64,000 nucleotides of DNA, from contig DASXFD010000076.1 of the NCBI GenBank assembly GCA_036489755.1, positions 62,001 to 126,000 on the forward strand, read 5' to 3'. Made by a program: the position numbers and the translations under genes. The notes under the pieces are model-generated. The model saw only the letters and a list, made by a program, of their open reading frames with translations. It was not told where the DNA came from and ran no database searches. The stretch comes from JABFXX01 sp036489755. GTDB lineage: Bacteria; Myxococcota_A; Polyangia; Haliangiales; Haliangiaceae. Positions 11,073 to 20,895 of the stretch are shown piece after piece. The first letter of the stretch is position 1, and each line of letters opens with the position of its first letter.

Positions 11073-12377
11073 TCACTTCGTCGGCACGGGATCGGCGAAG
11101 CGCAGCGATTTGATCACCGCCTCGCAGGGCGTGTTGGTGCAGCTCACGCGATAGAGCCGGTGCTGGAACGGGTTCCACGTGAGCTGCGTGATCACGTGCT
11201 TTTGCTTCGCCGCCCAGGCTTTGTCGTCCTTGACGAGGCCGTCGACGATTGCCGGCGTGATGCCGAGTGCGTCCCACGCGGACTTCTCGTCGATGCCGAC
11301 GACGACCGACGCCTTGCCGTTCTTCGACGTGATCGCGACGTGCACCACGTTGTTCGTGATGTCGACCGAGCGATCGACCTTCGCCATCCACGGCAGCTCG
11401 ACCACGAACGTGTCGTTCTTGTCGTGCGCCTCGTACGTCTTGCCGGGTTTGCGGATCCGCACGCCGGTGAGCGTCGTCGGATCGTTGGCGGCGTCGGCCG
11501 GCGAGCGCACGTGGACGTGCGCGAGAAACGCGTCGCCGATCGCGTTGTAGCTCGGCACCGTATCGGCGGTCGCGTAGATGAAGAGGCCGCGCGCGGTATC
11601 GACGCGCGCGTCGACGACCATGCGCGAGTCCTCGGTCGTCGCGGTCGCGGGCTCGACGGTGGTGAGCCGCCTTACCTCTTGCGACTTCGCCGACGTGTCG
11701 ATGTACGTCTCGGACGTCACCGGTCCGAGCTTCTTCATCTCGGCCTGCATCGCCGCGACCGCGCCTTCGTCGCGCGCGTTGCGGCCGAGCGCGGCGACCT
11801 GCAGGCTCAAGATGTGCGCCTTGTCCTGGACCGCGATGTTGTAGATCTGCGTCGCGTGGCCGTCCTTCGTCGGCGTGCCGGGCTTGATCTCGAACGTCGG
11901 TTGCGACGGAAACACCGCGTCGAACAGCGGCGACGTCACGAGCACGGCGCCGTCGGACCGCGGCCAGCTCCAGAAATCGCCGATCGGCGCGGCGACCGGC
12001 TTGCCGAGCGTGACGGTCGGCGAGTCCGGATCGAACGGCGGTGGTGCCGGCGTGGCCGGCGGCGATGCGTGCTTGGCCGAGCCCGTCGCGCCGGCGGATC
12101 CGGAACCTGCGGCGCTGCCCGATCCCGTCGCGGTGGCGGGCACGCGCGCCCCATGAAACGCGATCGTTGCCGCGATCGCCGCGCCGGCAAGCACGACGAC
12201 GCCGATCGCCGCGATCGCGAACACGCGTTTGCGCGCACGCTTGCCCGGAAGCGCGGCCGCCGCGACGACGGCCTGCGCCGGGTACATCACGCGGCACCGG
12301 TCGCACCCCCACTGCGACTGCTCCGGGTACCAGCGCAGCGGCGTCCCGCAGTTGGCGCACGGCGGTCCCGACGTCAT
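11073..12377 (-). CDS. Zinc-ribbon single-pass membrane protein
   Basis: A 434-residue protein beginning MTSGPPCANCG. It has an N-terminal zinc ribbon with two CxxC pairs (CANC, CDRC), one transmembrane segment at about residues 50-75, an Ala/Gly/Ser/Pro-rich linker, and a beta-rich outer domain of about 300 residues of unknown family. Topology would put the zinc ribbon in the cytoplasm and the rest outside. The ATG at 12377 was chosen because the ribbon starts there and a TAAGGT box lies 8 bases upstream; an open frame continues to 12428 but would overlap the divergent gene. Confidence 0.75.
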   Translation of the reverse strand: MTSGPPCANCGTPLRWYPEQSQWGCDRCRVMYPAQAVVAAAALPGKRARKRVFAIAAIGVVVLAGAAIAATIAFHGARVPATATGSGSAAGSGSAGATGSAKHASPPATPAPPPFDPDSPTVTLGKPVAAPIGDFWSWPRSDGAVLVTSPLFDAVFPSQPTFEIKPGTPTKDGHATQIYNIAVQDKAHILSLQVAALGRNARDEGAVAAMQAEMKKLGPVTSETYIDTSAKSQEVRRLTTVEPATATTEDSRMVVDARVDTARGLFIYATADTVPSYNAIGDAFLAHVHVRSPADAANDPTTLTGVRIRKPGKTYEAHDKNDTFVVELPWMAKVDRSVDITNNVVHVAITSKNGKASVVVGIDEKSAWDALGITPAIVDGLVKDDKAWAAKQKHVITQLTWNPFQHRLYRVSCTNTPCEAVIKSLRFADPVPTK

Positions 12378-12415
12378 CCACGGCGACCTTACACCTTGGT
12401 TATGCTCGCGCGCGA

Positions 12416-13567
12416 ATGATGGCATCACCGCTCGCCGACGCGCTTCACGGCATTCGCATCCTCGATCTGTCGCGGCTGTTGCCGGGACCTTTTCTCACGA
12501 TGGTGCTCGCCGATATGGGCGCCGACGTCGTCAAGGTCGAGGATCCGCGCATCGGCGATTACATGCGCGGGCTGCCGCCGACGAAGGGCGTGATGGGCGG
12601 GCGCTTTCTCGCGGTCAATCGCGGCAAGCGATCGCTCGCGCTCGATCTCAAGACGCCCGACGGCAAAGCGACGTTCTTCGCGCTCGCCGCGAAGGCCGAC
12701 GTCGTCGTCGAGAGCTTTCGGCCCGGCGTGATGCACAAGCTCGGCGTCGGCTACGACGAGCTCGCGGCGCGCAATCCCGGCCTCGTGATGTGCTCGATCA
12801 GCGGCTACGGCCAGACCGGGCCATACGTCGATCGCGCGGGCCACGATCTCGATTACATCGCGCTCGCGGGCGTGCTCGCGATGACCGGCGCTGCGGGCGG
12901 TGCGCCGTTGCAGCCCGGCGTGCAGCTCGCGGATCTCGCGGGCGGCGCGCTGTGGGGAGCGACCGCGATCCTCGGCGCGCTCGTCGGCCGCGCGCGCACC
13001 GGCAAAGGCGCGCACCTCGACATCTCGATGACCGAAGGCGCGCTCGCGCTGCTCGCCGCCGAGGTCGGCAACTACGATTGCGGTGCGCGGCCCACGCGCG
13101 GCGTCGAGCTGCTCAACGGCGGCACCGCGTGCTACGGCGTCTATCGAACGGCCGACGATCGCTACCTCGCGGTCGGCGCGCTCGAGCCGAAGTTCTGGCT
13201 CGCGCTCAATCAAGTGCTCGGCCGGCCGCCGGTCGCCACCGAGCTGCTCGGCGGCCCCGCCGAGCAAGCGCGCGTCCGCGGCGAGCTCGCGCAGATCTTC
13301 GCGACGAAGACCGCCGCCGAATGGCACGCTGTGCTCGCCGACGCCGATTGCTGTGTCGAGATCGTGACCGAGCTCGCGGAGCTCCCCGCGCACCCGCTCC
13401 ATCAGGCGCGCGAGGTGTTCTTCCAGATCGACGGCGGGCCTGGTGTCGGCCCGATCCTGCAGGTGCGCACGCCCGTCGGCAAGCCCACCAACGCCTCGCC
13501 ACCGCCGCGGCTCGGCGAGCACACCGACGCCGTCCTCCACGACTGGCTCGGGGACGGTCTACACTAA
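12416..13567 (+). CDS. CaiB/BaiF-family CoA-transferase (alpha-methylacyl-CoA racemase-like)
   Basis: A 383-residue enzyme of CoA-transferase family III, which also contains alpha-methylacyl-CoA racemase. Motifs: LDLSRLLPGPFLTMVLADMG at the N-terminus, KVEDP, the CoA-region RGKRSLALDLK, GYGQTGPY, the catalytic Asp region GHDLDYIALAG, and GAHLDISMTEG. The length and the GHDLDY motif fit racemase-like members best. Start is the first of two adjacent ATGs (12416, 12419). The last codons (LGDGLH and the stop) lie inside the left arm of the inverted-repeat cassette, so the C-terminus was probably altered by that insertion. Confidence 0.88.
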   Translation: MMASPLADALHGIRILDLSRLLPGPFLTMVLADMGADVVKVEDPRIGDYMRGLPPTKGVMGGRFLAVNRGKRSLALDLKTPDGKATFFALAAKADVVVESFRPGVMHKLGVGYDELAARNPGLVMCSISGYGQTGPYVDRAGHDLDYIALAGVLAMTGAAGGAPLQPGVQLADLAGGALWGATAILGALVGRARTGKGAHLDISMTEGALALLAAEVGNYDCGARPTRGVELLNGGTACYGVYRTADDRYLAVGALEPKFWLALNQVLGRPPVATELLGGPAEQARVRGELAQIFATKTAAEWHAVLADADCCVEIVTELAELPAHPLHQAREVFFQIDGGPGVGPILQVRTPVGKPTNASPPPRLGEHTDAVLHDWLGDGLH

Positions 13568-13628
13568 CGAAACTTCCGACGTCGAACTGTTCGGAATTGT
13601 TGACCCCAAAAGGGACGGACTAAAGTTA
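13550..13628 (+). repeat. Left 79-bp arm of the inverted-repeat cassette
   Basis: Begins GGGGACGGTCTACACTAACG and ends GACTAAAGTTA. It differs from the reverse complement of the right arm at only five positions (15, 27, 38, 51, 69). It contains GGGACGG twice (near each end of the arm) and a palindromic CGACGTCG centre. Confidence 0.92.
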
Positions 13629-13631
13629 ATC

Positions 13632-14666
13632 GTGTCGACGATCTCTCGCGGAGTCGGGCTCGCCGCGATCGCGGCGATCGCATTCGGCGTGACCACGCCG
13701 CTCGTCGCGTGGGCTGTCGCGTGGGTCGGCCCGTTCTCGACCGCCGCGCTGCTCTACGCAGGTGCCGCGTCGTCGTCGGTCGTGCTGCGCGTCGCGCGCG
13801 GCAGCGGATCGCCGCTCGTGCGTAGCGATGTGCCGCGACTCGTCGGCGTTGCGATCGCCGGTGCCGCGATCGCACCCGCGCTGCTCGCGTGGGGCTTGCA
13901 GCGAACCGGCGCGACGTCGGGTGCGCTGCTGCTCAACCTCGAGGCGGTGTTCACGGCCGCGCTCGCGTGGCTCGTGTTTCGCGAGCCGATCGGCGGTCGT
14001 GTCGCGCTCGCGCTCGCGTGCATCGGCGGCGGCGGCGTGGCGCTCGTGCTGGGCGCGGCGACCGGCGGCGACTGGCGCGTCCCCGGCGTGCTCGCGATCG
14101 CCGGCGCGACGCTCGCGTGGGCCGTCGACAACACGCTGACGCGGCCGCTCGCCGAGCGCAATCCGCTCTCGGTCGTCGCCGCGAAGGGCGGCATCGGCGC
14201 GTCGCTGTCGCTCGCAGCCGCGGCGATCGCCGGCGAGCACGTGCCACCGCTCGAGCCCGCGCTCGTGCTCGTCGCGTGCGGCGCGACCGGCTACGGCCTG
14301 TCGCTCAGGCTCTATCTCACGGCGCAGCGGCGCATCGGGGCGGCGCGCACCGGCAGCGTGTTCGCGCTCGCGCCGTTCGTCGGCGCGGCCGTCGCGATCG
14401 CGCTTGGCGACCGCGCGCTCGATCCGCTCACCGGCGTCGCCGCGCTGCTGTTCGGCCTCGGCGTGTACTTGCACGCGACCGAGCACCACGAGCACGCGCA
14501 CTCGCACGCGGCCACCGAGCACGACCATCCGCATCGCCACGACGACGGGCATCACGATCACGTGCACGATCCGCCGGTCGCTGGCGAGCACTCACACGTG
14601 CATCGTCACGGCGAGCTCGAGCACAGTCACGAGCACGCAATCGACGTGCACCACGATCATCACTAA
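13632..14666 (+). CDS. EamA/DMT-family transporter with histidine-rich tail
   Basis: A 344-residue protein with ten predicted membrane segments in two EamA repeats, showing FGVTTPLVAWAVAWVGP, LLLNLEAVFTAALAWLVFRE (the EamA 'E-P' type motif) and a second repeat ending GVAALLFGLGVYLHA. The C-terminal 64 residues hold 25 His arranged as HxH and HH clusters with Asp/Glu, a probable metal-binding tail. DMT transporters move small metabolites; the tail suggests a divalent metal (Ni, Co, Zn) role or a metal sensor, which is inference. GTG start at 13632. The gene sits between the two 79-bp inverted arms. Confidence 0.82.
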   Translation: MSTISRGVGLAAIAAIAFGVTTPLVAWAVAWVGPFSTAALLYAGAASSSVVLRVARGSGSPLVRSDVPRLVGVAIAGAAIAPALLAWGLQRTGATSGALLLNLEAVFTAALAWLVFREPIGGRVALALACIGGGGVALVLGAATGGDWRVPGVLAIAGATLAWAVDNTLTRPLAERNPLSVVAAKGGIGASLSLAAAAIAGEHVPPLEPALVLVACGATGYGLSLRLYLTAQRRIGAARTGSVFALAPFVGAAVAIALGDRALDPLTGVAALLFGLGVYLHATEHHEHAHSHAATEHDHPHRHDDGHHDHVHDPPVAGEHSHVHRHGELEHSHEHAIDVHHDHH

Positions 14667-14742
14667 CTTTAGTACGTCCCTTTTGGGGTCAGCAATTCCG
14701 AACACTTCGACGTCGCAAGTTTCGTTACTGTAGACCGTCCCC
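14664..14742 (-). repeat. Right 79-bp arm of the inverted-repeat cassette
   Basis: Reverse complement begins GGGGACGGTCTACAGTAACG. It matches the left arm at 74 of 79 positions. The first three bases on the plus strand (TAA, 14664-14666) are the stop codon of the transporter gene, and the arm ends one base before the stop codon of the kinase gene on the other strand. Confidence 0.92.
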
Positions 14743-16779
<2,037 letters not shown>

Positions 16780-16815
16780 GCTTCGCGACCCGAGCTTGTA
16801 TGGGACAATGTGTTG

Positions 16816-17679
16816 GTGGACCGCGTGACCCAGCTGACCTCGGCGAGCGGCGTGCCCGCCGTGTCGGCGGCGGCGGTGCTCGGCGCGTGGGACGGCTTGT
16901 TGGCGACGGCGCGACGGCAGTGGCCGAGCGTCGCGTTCGACGAGGACGTGACCGCCGCGTTCGTCGGGGCGCGACTCGCGGGCAGCGAGCTCGCACAGGC
17001 GCTGTCGGCGGCGCCGGCGGCGGATCTCGCACTCGCGGCGGCGTGTGTCGCACAAGAACCGACCGCGCACGCCGCGTTCGATGCGATCTTGACCGAGGTC
17101 GATGCGGCGGGCGCCGCCGTCGGCGCGACGCGCGATCTCGTCGAAGAAGTGAAGCAGCTGTTGCGCCTGCAGCTGCTCGTGCCGAAGGACGGCAAGCCGC
17201 CCGCGCTCGCCGGTTATCGCGGCCGCGGCCCGTTGCGCGGCTGGGTGCGCATCACCGCGACGCGCGAGCTGATCCGCCACAAGAAGAAGCAGAGCCGCTA
17301 CGTTTCAGCCGATCGCACGCTCGATCGCTTGCTCGCGACCGGCATCGATCCGCAGCTCGAAGCGATCAAGACCGAATACCGCAGCGAGTTCGCGATCGCG
17401 CTGCGCGAGGCGATCGACGTGCTCACGCCCGAGGATCGCACGCTGCTGCGCCAGCAGATCGTCGACGACATGTCGATCGACGAGGTCGGCGTCGCGTTCG
17501 GCGTGCACCGCGCGACCGCCGCTCGCTGGCTCAACCGCGCGCGCGCCGCGCTCGTCGCCGCGACGCACCAGAAGCTCGCCGCGCGGCTCGACTTGCCCGT
17601 CGAACAGATCGAGAGCGTGATCCGGCTCGTGCAGAGCAAGCTCGACGCGAGCGTGATCCGCTATCTCAAGGAGAGTTGA
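16816..17679 (+). CDS. RNA polymerase sigma factor, Myxococcus-family (Sig-70_gmx1-like)
   Basis: A 287-residue alternative sigma factor. It has a helical N-terminal region, a region-2-like part with LRGWVRITATRELIRHKKK, and a clear region 4 helix-turn-helix near the end (LTPEDRTLLRQQIVDDMSID followed by VGVAFGVHRATAARWLNRAR). This layout matches the Myxococcales-expanded sigma family (TIGR03001). The start is uncertain among GTG 16810, TTG 16813 and GTG 16816; no Shine-Dalgarno. The divergent zinc-finger kinase is a plausible partner controlling its activity, which is inference from position and from the anti-sigma-like finger. Confidence 0.85.
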   Translation: MDRVTQLTSASGVPAVSAAAVLGAWDGLLATARRQWPSVAFDEDVTAAFVGARLAGSELAQALSAAPAADLALAAACVAQEPTAHAAFDAILTEVDAAGAAVGATRDLVEEVKQLLRLQLLVPKDGKPPALAGYRGRGPLRGWVRITATRELIRHKKKQSRYVSADRTLDRLLATGIDPQLEAIKTEYRSEFAIALREAIDVLTPEDRTLLRQQIVDDMSIDEVGVAFGVHRATAARWLNRARAALVAATHQKLAARLDLPVEQIESVIRLVQSKLDASVIRYLKES

Positions 17680-17680
17680 G

Positions 17681-20002
17681 TCAGCTGAGCCAGTCGCGCA
17701 TGACCGCGTGCGCGGCTTCGGCGTGCTCGGCCGGCACGAGCACCATCATCGGAACGTATGCGCCGACGAGCCAGAGCAACGTGCGAAACCGCGTCGACTG
17801 GATGTGGTGCGGGATGTTCGCGGCGGCGAGCCGCGCGCGCGCGACGTCGACGAGCAACGGGTCGTGCAGCGGCCACACCGGGACGAGCTGCGCGCGCCGG
17901 CGAGCGCGCCATTCGTCGACGAGATCGGCGATCACGGCGGCCGCGGTCGCGACGAGGATCGGATCCGCGAGGTGGCCGAGCCCGCGCCACGTCGGAACGG
18001 CCTCACCGATCGCGTACAGCGCGAGCACCACGACGATCGACAGGACGACCGCGCGCAGCCACGACGCCGCGCTCGTCGGCGACAGCGACGCCGCCGCGAG
18101 CTCGGTCGCACGCCGGCCCGGTCGCGCGAACACCCACGCCCACACGAAGCTCGCGACCGCGACCGCTGCCACACCGATCAGACCGGTGCCGAGGATGCGC
18201 TCGCTATCCCAGATCGGCTGCGGCATCGAGTGCCAGCCGAGCGCCGCGAGCACGCCGATCAGCGCGACCACGCCACCGCCGGCGTGCATCGGCAACAGAC
18301 CCGCGGCCGGGAGCGGGATCGCGACGCGGCCCGGCGCGCGCACGCGCCAGCGCAGCACGGAGAGCACGATGATCGTCGCAGCCGCGATTGCGGCGGCGAT
18401 CAGCACGAGCGAGCTCGCGCGGAAACCGGCGATCTCCGACCAGCTCGGCGCCCACAGCCAACCGGCGACGATCAAGATGCCGTAGCCGCTGCCGAGGCCG
18501 CGGGTGCCGATCAGCGACGCGAGGATCGCGAGCAACAGCGGACCGGCAGCGAGCGTCGCGACGGCGGGCCAGAAGCTGACGACGAACGCGACGTCGTCAG
18601 GCAGCGAGCTCAGGTAGGTGACGATGAAATATGCCTGCACAGCGCTGACGAGGCACGCGGCGATCGCGACCGCCAAGCCGAGCTTGCGCCGTCCGAGCAC
18701 GGTATCGCGCAACCGGCGCCACGGCGGCACGATCGACGCGACGAGCTCGATGACGATGAACGACGTGATCAGCGGCGCGATACCGAGGCCGAACACGCTC
18801 ACCGTCGTGAGATCGCCACCGCGCATGACGTGCGCGAGCTCGACACCGTTCACGCCCGGCAGCGTGATCTCGGTACCTGCGATGTAGATCGTGATCGCGA
18901 GCAACGTCCATACGATCCGCCGCACCATCGAAACGCTCGGCGCGCCGGCGATCGGCATCACGTCGGCGCGCTCCGGCTTCGCGACCGCGACGAGCAACCA
19001 CGCGAGCACGGCAGCGAGCACGCCTGCGATCAGCGCGGTCACCACGTGCGCGATCGGCTCGCGCACGCCGTTCGACGGCCCGACCCAGTGCGCGTCCTTG
19101 ATCTGGCCGGAGAGCGGCAGCGAGCCCGACTGCAGCACGCCGACCAACACGTCGCGGTCGTGCTCCATCTTTGCCGGGTCGCCGGCGCCCATCGCGATCT
19201 GCGCACGGCCGCCGCGAATCGGCGTGTTGATCATCGGCGCGGACCTCACGACCCCGCCGAGCACGGTCGCGAGCTTGTGGCCGACGATCCGCGCGGTCAG
19301 CTCGCCGAACGCGCGCGCCCCGACTCGATTGAAGTCGAGCAGGATGACCGGCGTGTTCGTGTTCGGATCGTAGCTGCCGATCGCTTTCTCGACCGATCGG
19401 CCATCGACCTCGATCGTCTTCGACACGAAGTACGAGCGCCACGACGTGTCGGCCTGCTCGTAGAGGACCTCGGTGTTCGGCGGTGGGTGCCAGCCGCGGA
19501 GCTTGGCCTGGGCAAACGCGGCCTCGAGCTTCGCGCGGCTCTTGCTGGCGACGTAATAGTCGGTCTGCGTTTGCGACTCGTCGTTGTCGGCGCGCCAGCT
19601 ATCGATCTCCATGCGCGGGTCGCCGCTGCCGTCGCCGACGATCCCGAGCTGCACGAGCTGGGGCACCGCGTCCTTGCTCTGGATCACCTCGCGAAACTCG
19701 AGGCCGCCGTTCGCGAGCGTCGCGATCGTGTCCGCGGCATCGGCTTGCGTGATGGTCGGCAGCTCGATGTGCCGCCCGGACTTGTCCGTGCCGACGATGC
19801 CGCCGTACCGCGCGACGCCGCTGCCGGCTCCGCCGACGAGCTCGAACGCTGCTGCCGGCACCTCGCGCTCGCGGATGCCGTACAGCGCGAACACGAAGCT
19901 CGCGGCGATGACGCCGACCGTGATCGCGACGCGCCGCGTGGCGCGATGATTCGGCGGGGCGCCGGCGACTCCGCTGGCGACCGCGCGTGGGATGTCAGTC
20001 AC
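17681..20002 (-). CDS. SecD-SecY-DUF2007 fusion membrane protein
   Basis: A 773-residue membrane protein joining parts normally on separate Sec subunits. TM1 is at about 24-42. Residues 50-310 resemble the SecD periplasmic P1 domain: VILLDFNRVGARAFGELTAR, LGGVVRSAPMINTPIRGG and SGSLPL with VGPSNG match SecD head and post-head motifs; TM2 (319-339) follows as in SecD. Residues about 359-696 read as SecY: GTEITLPGVNGVEL, VFGLGIAPLITSFIVIEL (SecY signature, Gln replaced by Glu), RRKLGLAVAIAACLVSAVQA, IGTRGLGSGYGILIVAG, then weaker later helices. The last 70 residues resemble DUF2007 (ARLAAANIPHHIQS). GTG start at 20002. Probably an accessory translocon-like protein; function unknown. Confidence 0.8.
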   Translation of the reverse strand: MTDIPRAVASGVAGAPPNHRATRRVAITVGVIAASFVFALYGIREREVPAAAFELVGGAGSGVARYGGIVGTDKSGRHIELPTITQADAADTIATLANGGLEFREVIQSKDAVPQLVQLGIVGDGSGDPRMEIDSWRADNDESQTQTDYYVASKSRAKLEAAFAQAKLRGWHPPPNTEVLYEQADTSWRSYFVSKTIEVDGRSVEKAIGSYDPNTNTPVILLDFNRVGARAFGELTARIVGHKLATVLGGVVRSAPMINTPIRGGRAQIAMGAGDPAKMEHDRDVLVGVLQSGSLPLSGQIKDAHWVGPSNGVREPIAHVVTALIAGVLAAVLAWLLVAVAKPERADVMPIAGAPSVSMVRRIVWTLLAITIYIAGTEITLPGVNGVELAHVMRGGDLTTVSVFGLGIAPLITSFIVIELVASIVPPWRRLRDTVLGRRKLGLAVAIAACLVSAVQAYFIVTYLSSLPDDVAFVVSFWPAVATLAAGPLLLAILASLIGTRGLGSGYGILIVAGWLWAPSWSEIAGFRASSLVLIAAAIAAATIIVLSVLRWRVRAPGRVAIPLPAAGLLPMHAGGGVVALIGVLAALGWHSMPQPIWDSERILGTGLIGVAAVAVASFVWAWVFARPGRRATELAAASLSPTSAASWLRAVVLSIVVVLALYAIGEAVPTWRGLGHLADPILVATAAAVIADLVDEWRARRRAQLVPVWPLHDPLLVDVARARLAAANIPHHIQSTRFRTLLWLVGAYVPMMVLVPAEHAEAAHAVMRDWLS

Positions 20003-20028
20003 GCGCGGACCGTAACCACAATTAATAG

Positions 20029-20080
20029 CCGGGACGGCCCTCTTTTTTTGCGCATCCACCAGGTAGCGGACCGTCCCGGC
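20029..20080. repeat. Inverted repeat upstream of the SecD-SecY fusion gene
   Basis: GCCGGGACGG (20029-20038) and its exact reverse complement CCGTCCCGGC (20071-20080) are separated by 32 bases that contain a T7 run. The arm core GGGACGG is the same as in the 13.55-14.74 kb cassette arms. The surrounding 206-bp intergenic stretch (20003-20208) is AT-richer than its neighbours and holds no convincing gene. Confidence 0.65.
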
Positions 20081-20208
20081 GAACTATTCCTTGTGCAGCG
20101 TACGTGCCAGCGCTCCAAAAACACCGATTCGATCTAGTTTCAGGCAGTTGGATCTTCCGAGATCTCTTCGTGATTGTGGGGGCGAGTAGACGAATCGCCG
20201 ATCGAGGG

Positions 20209-20895
20209 TTACGGACGCCGCAAAACACGATCGGGAGGGCCGTCGTCCGCGATCTTGCCGCGGTCGATCAGCCAGACGCGTGACGCGACGTCATGCGCGA
20301 ATTGGATCTCATGCGTCACGACGATCATCGTCATCGTGCCGGCAAGCTCCCGCATGACCGCGAGCACCTCGTCGCGCATCTCGGGATCGAGCGCGCTGGT
20401 GGGCTCGTCGAACAAGAGGACCTCCGGATCCTGCGCGAGCGCGCGCGCGATCGCGACGCGCTGCTGCTGGCCGCCCGACAGCTGGTGCGGATACGAGCCC
20501 GCACGATCGCCGAGCCCGACCCGCGCGAGCAGCTCCCGCGCGCGCGCTTCCGCCGCGGTCGCGCCGAGCTTCTTCACGACGCGCGGCGCCAGCGTGATGT
20601 TGTCGAGCGCCGTCAGGTGCGGGAACAAGTTGAACTGCTGGAACACCATCCCGACCTTGGTGCGCAGCTCGTGAAGGCGGCGCGCGTCCATGTTGGGACG
20701 CAGCGTCACGCCGGCGATCTCGATCTCGCCGTCGTCGAACGCTTCGAGGTAGTTGAGGCAGCGCAACAGCGTCGACTTGCCGCCGCCCGACGGCCCGACG
20801 ACCGCGATCGTCTCGCCCCGCTTGACGTCGGCGGTGACGCCGCGCAGGACTTCGAGCTCGCCGTGGCGCTTACAGAGCGTGCGGACGCTGATCAC
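20209..20895 (-). CDS. Polar amino-acid ABC transporter, ATP-binding subunit
   Basis: A 228-residue ATPase of the GlnQ/HisP type that drives uptake of a polar amino acid. It has Walker A GPSGGGKST, the Q-loop GMVFQQFNLFPHLTALDNI, signature LSGGQQQRVAIARALA, Walker B LLFDEPTSALD, and a His switch VVTHEI. Length is slightly shorter than usual (240). The ATG overlaps the end of the upstream binding-protein/permease gene by 26 bases, so the two are translated from one message. Confidence 0.95.
   Translation of the reverse strand: MISVRTLCKRHGELEVLRGVTADVKRGETIAVVGPSGGGKSTLLRCLNYLEAFDDGEIEIAGVTLRPNMDARRLHELRTKVGMVFQQFNLFPHLTALDNITLAPRVVKKLGATAAEARARELLARVGLGDRAGSYPHQLSGGQQQRVAIARALAQDPEVLLFDEPTSALDPEMRDEVLAVMRELAGTMTMIVVTHEIQFAHDVASRVWLIDRGKIADDGPPDRVLRRP

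Larger units (their letters stand above)
13550..14742. mobile_element. 1193-bp inverted-repeat cassette carrying one transporter gene
   Basis: Two 79-bp arms in inverted orientation enclose a single gene, with no transposase. The gene almost exactly fills the space: the GTG start is 3 bases inside the left arm, and the TAA stop forms the first bases of the right arm. Outer ends are GGGGACGG on both sides. No clear target-site duplication is visible. The left boundary lies within the end of the CoA-transferase gene; the right boundary abuts the kinase stop codon. It could be a MITE-like element with captured cargo, or two repeat copies flanking a gene by chance. Confidence 0.7.

Noticed and set aside
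17708..20137. 809-codon plus-strand open frame opposite the SecD-SecY fusion.
   Set aside because: Low-complexity Arg/Asp/His translation with no motifs; mirrors a strongly supported gene.
20022..20228. 68-codon minus-strand frame between the ABC ATPase and the SecD-SecY gene.
   Set aside because: No homology-like motifs, overlaps the inverted repeat and the end of the ATPase gene; probably chance.
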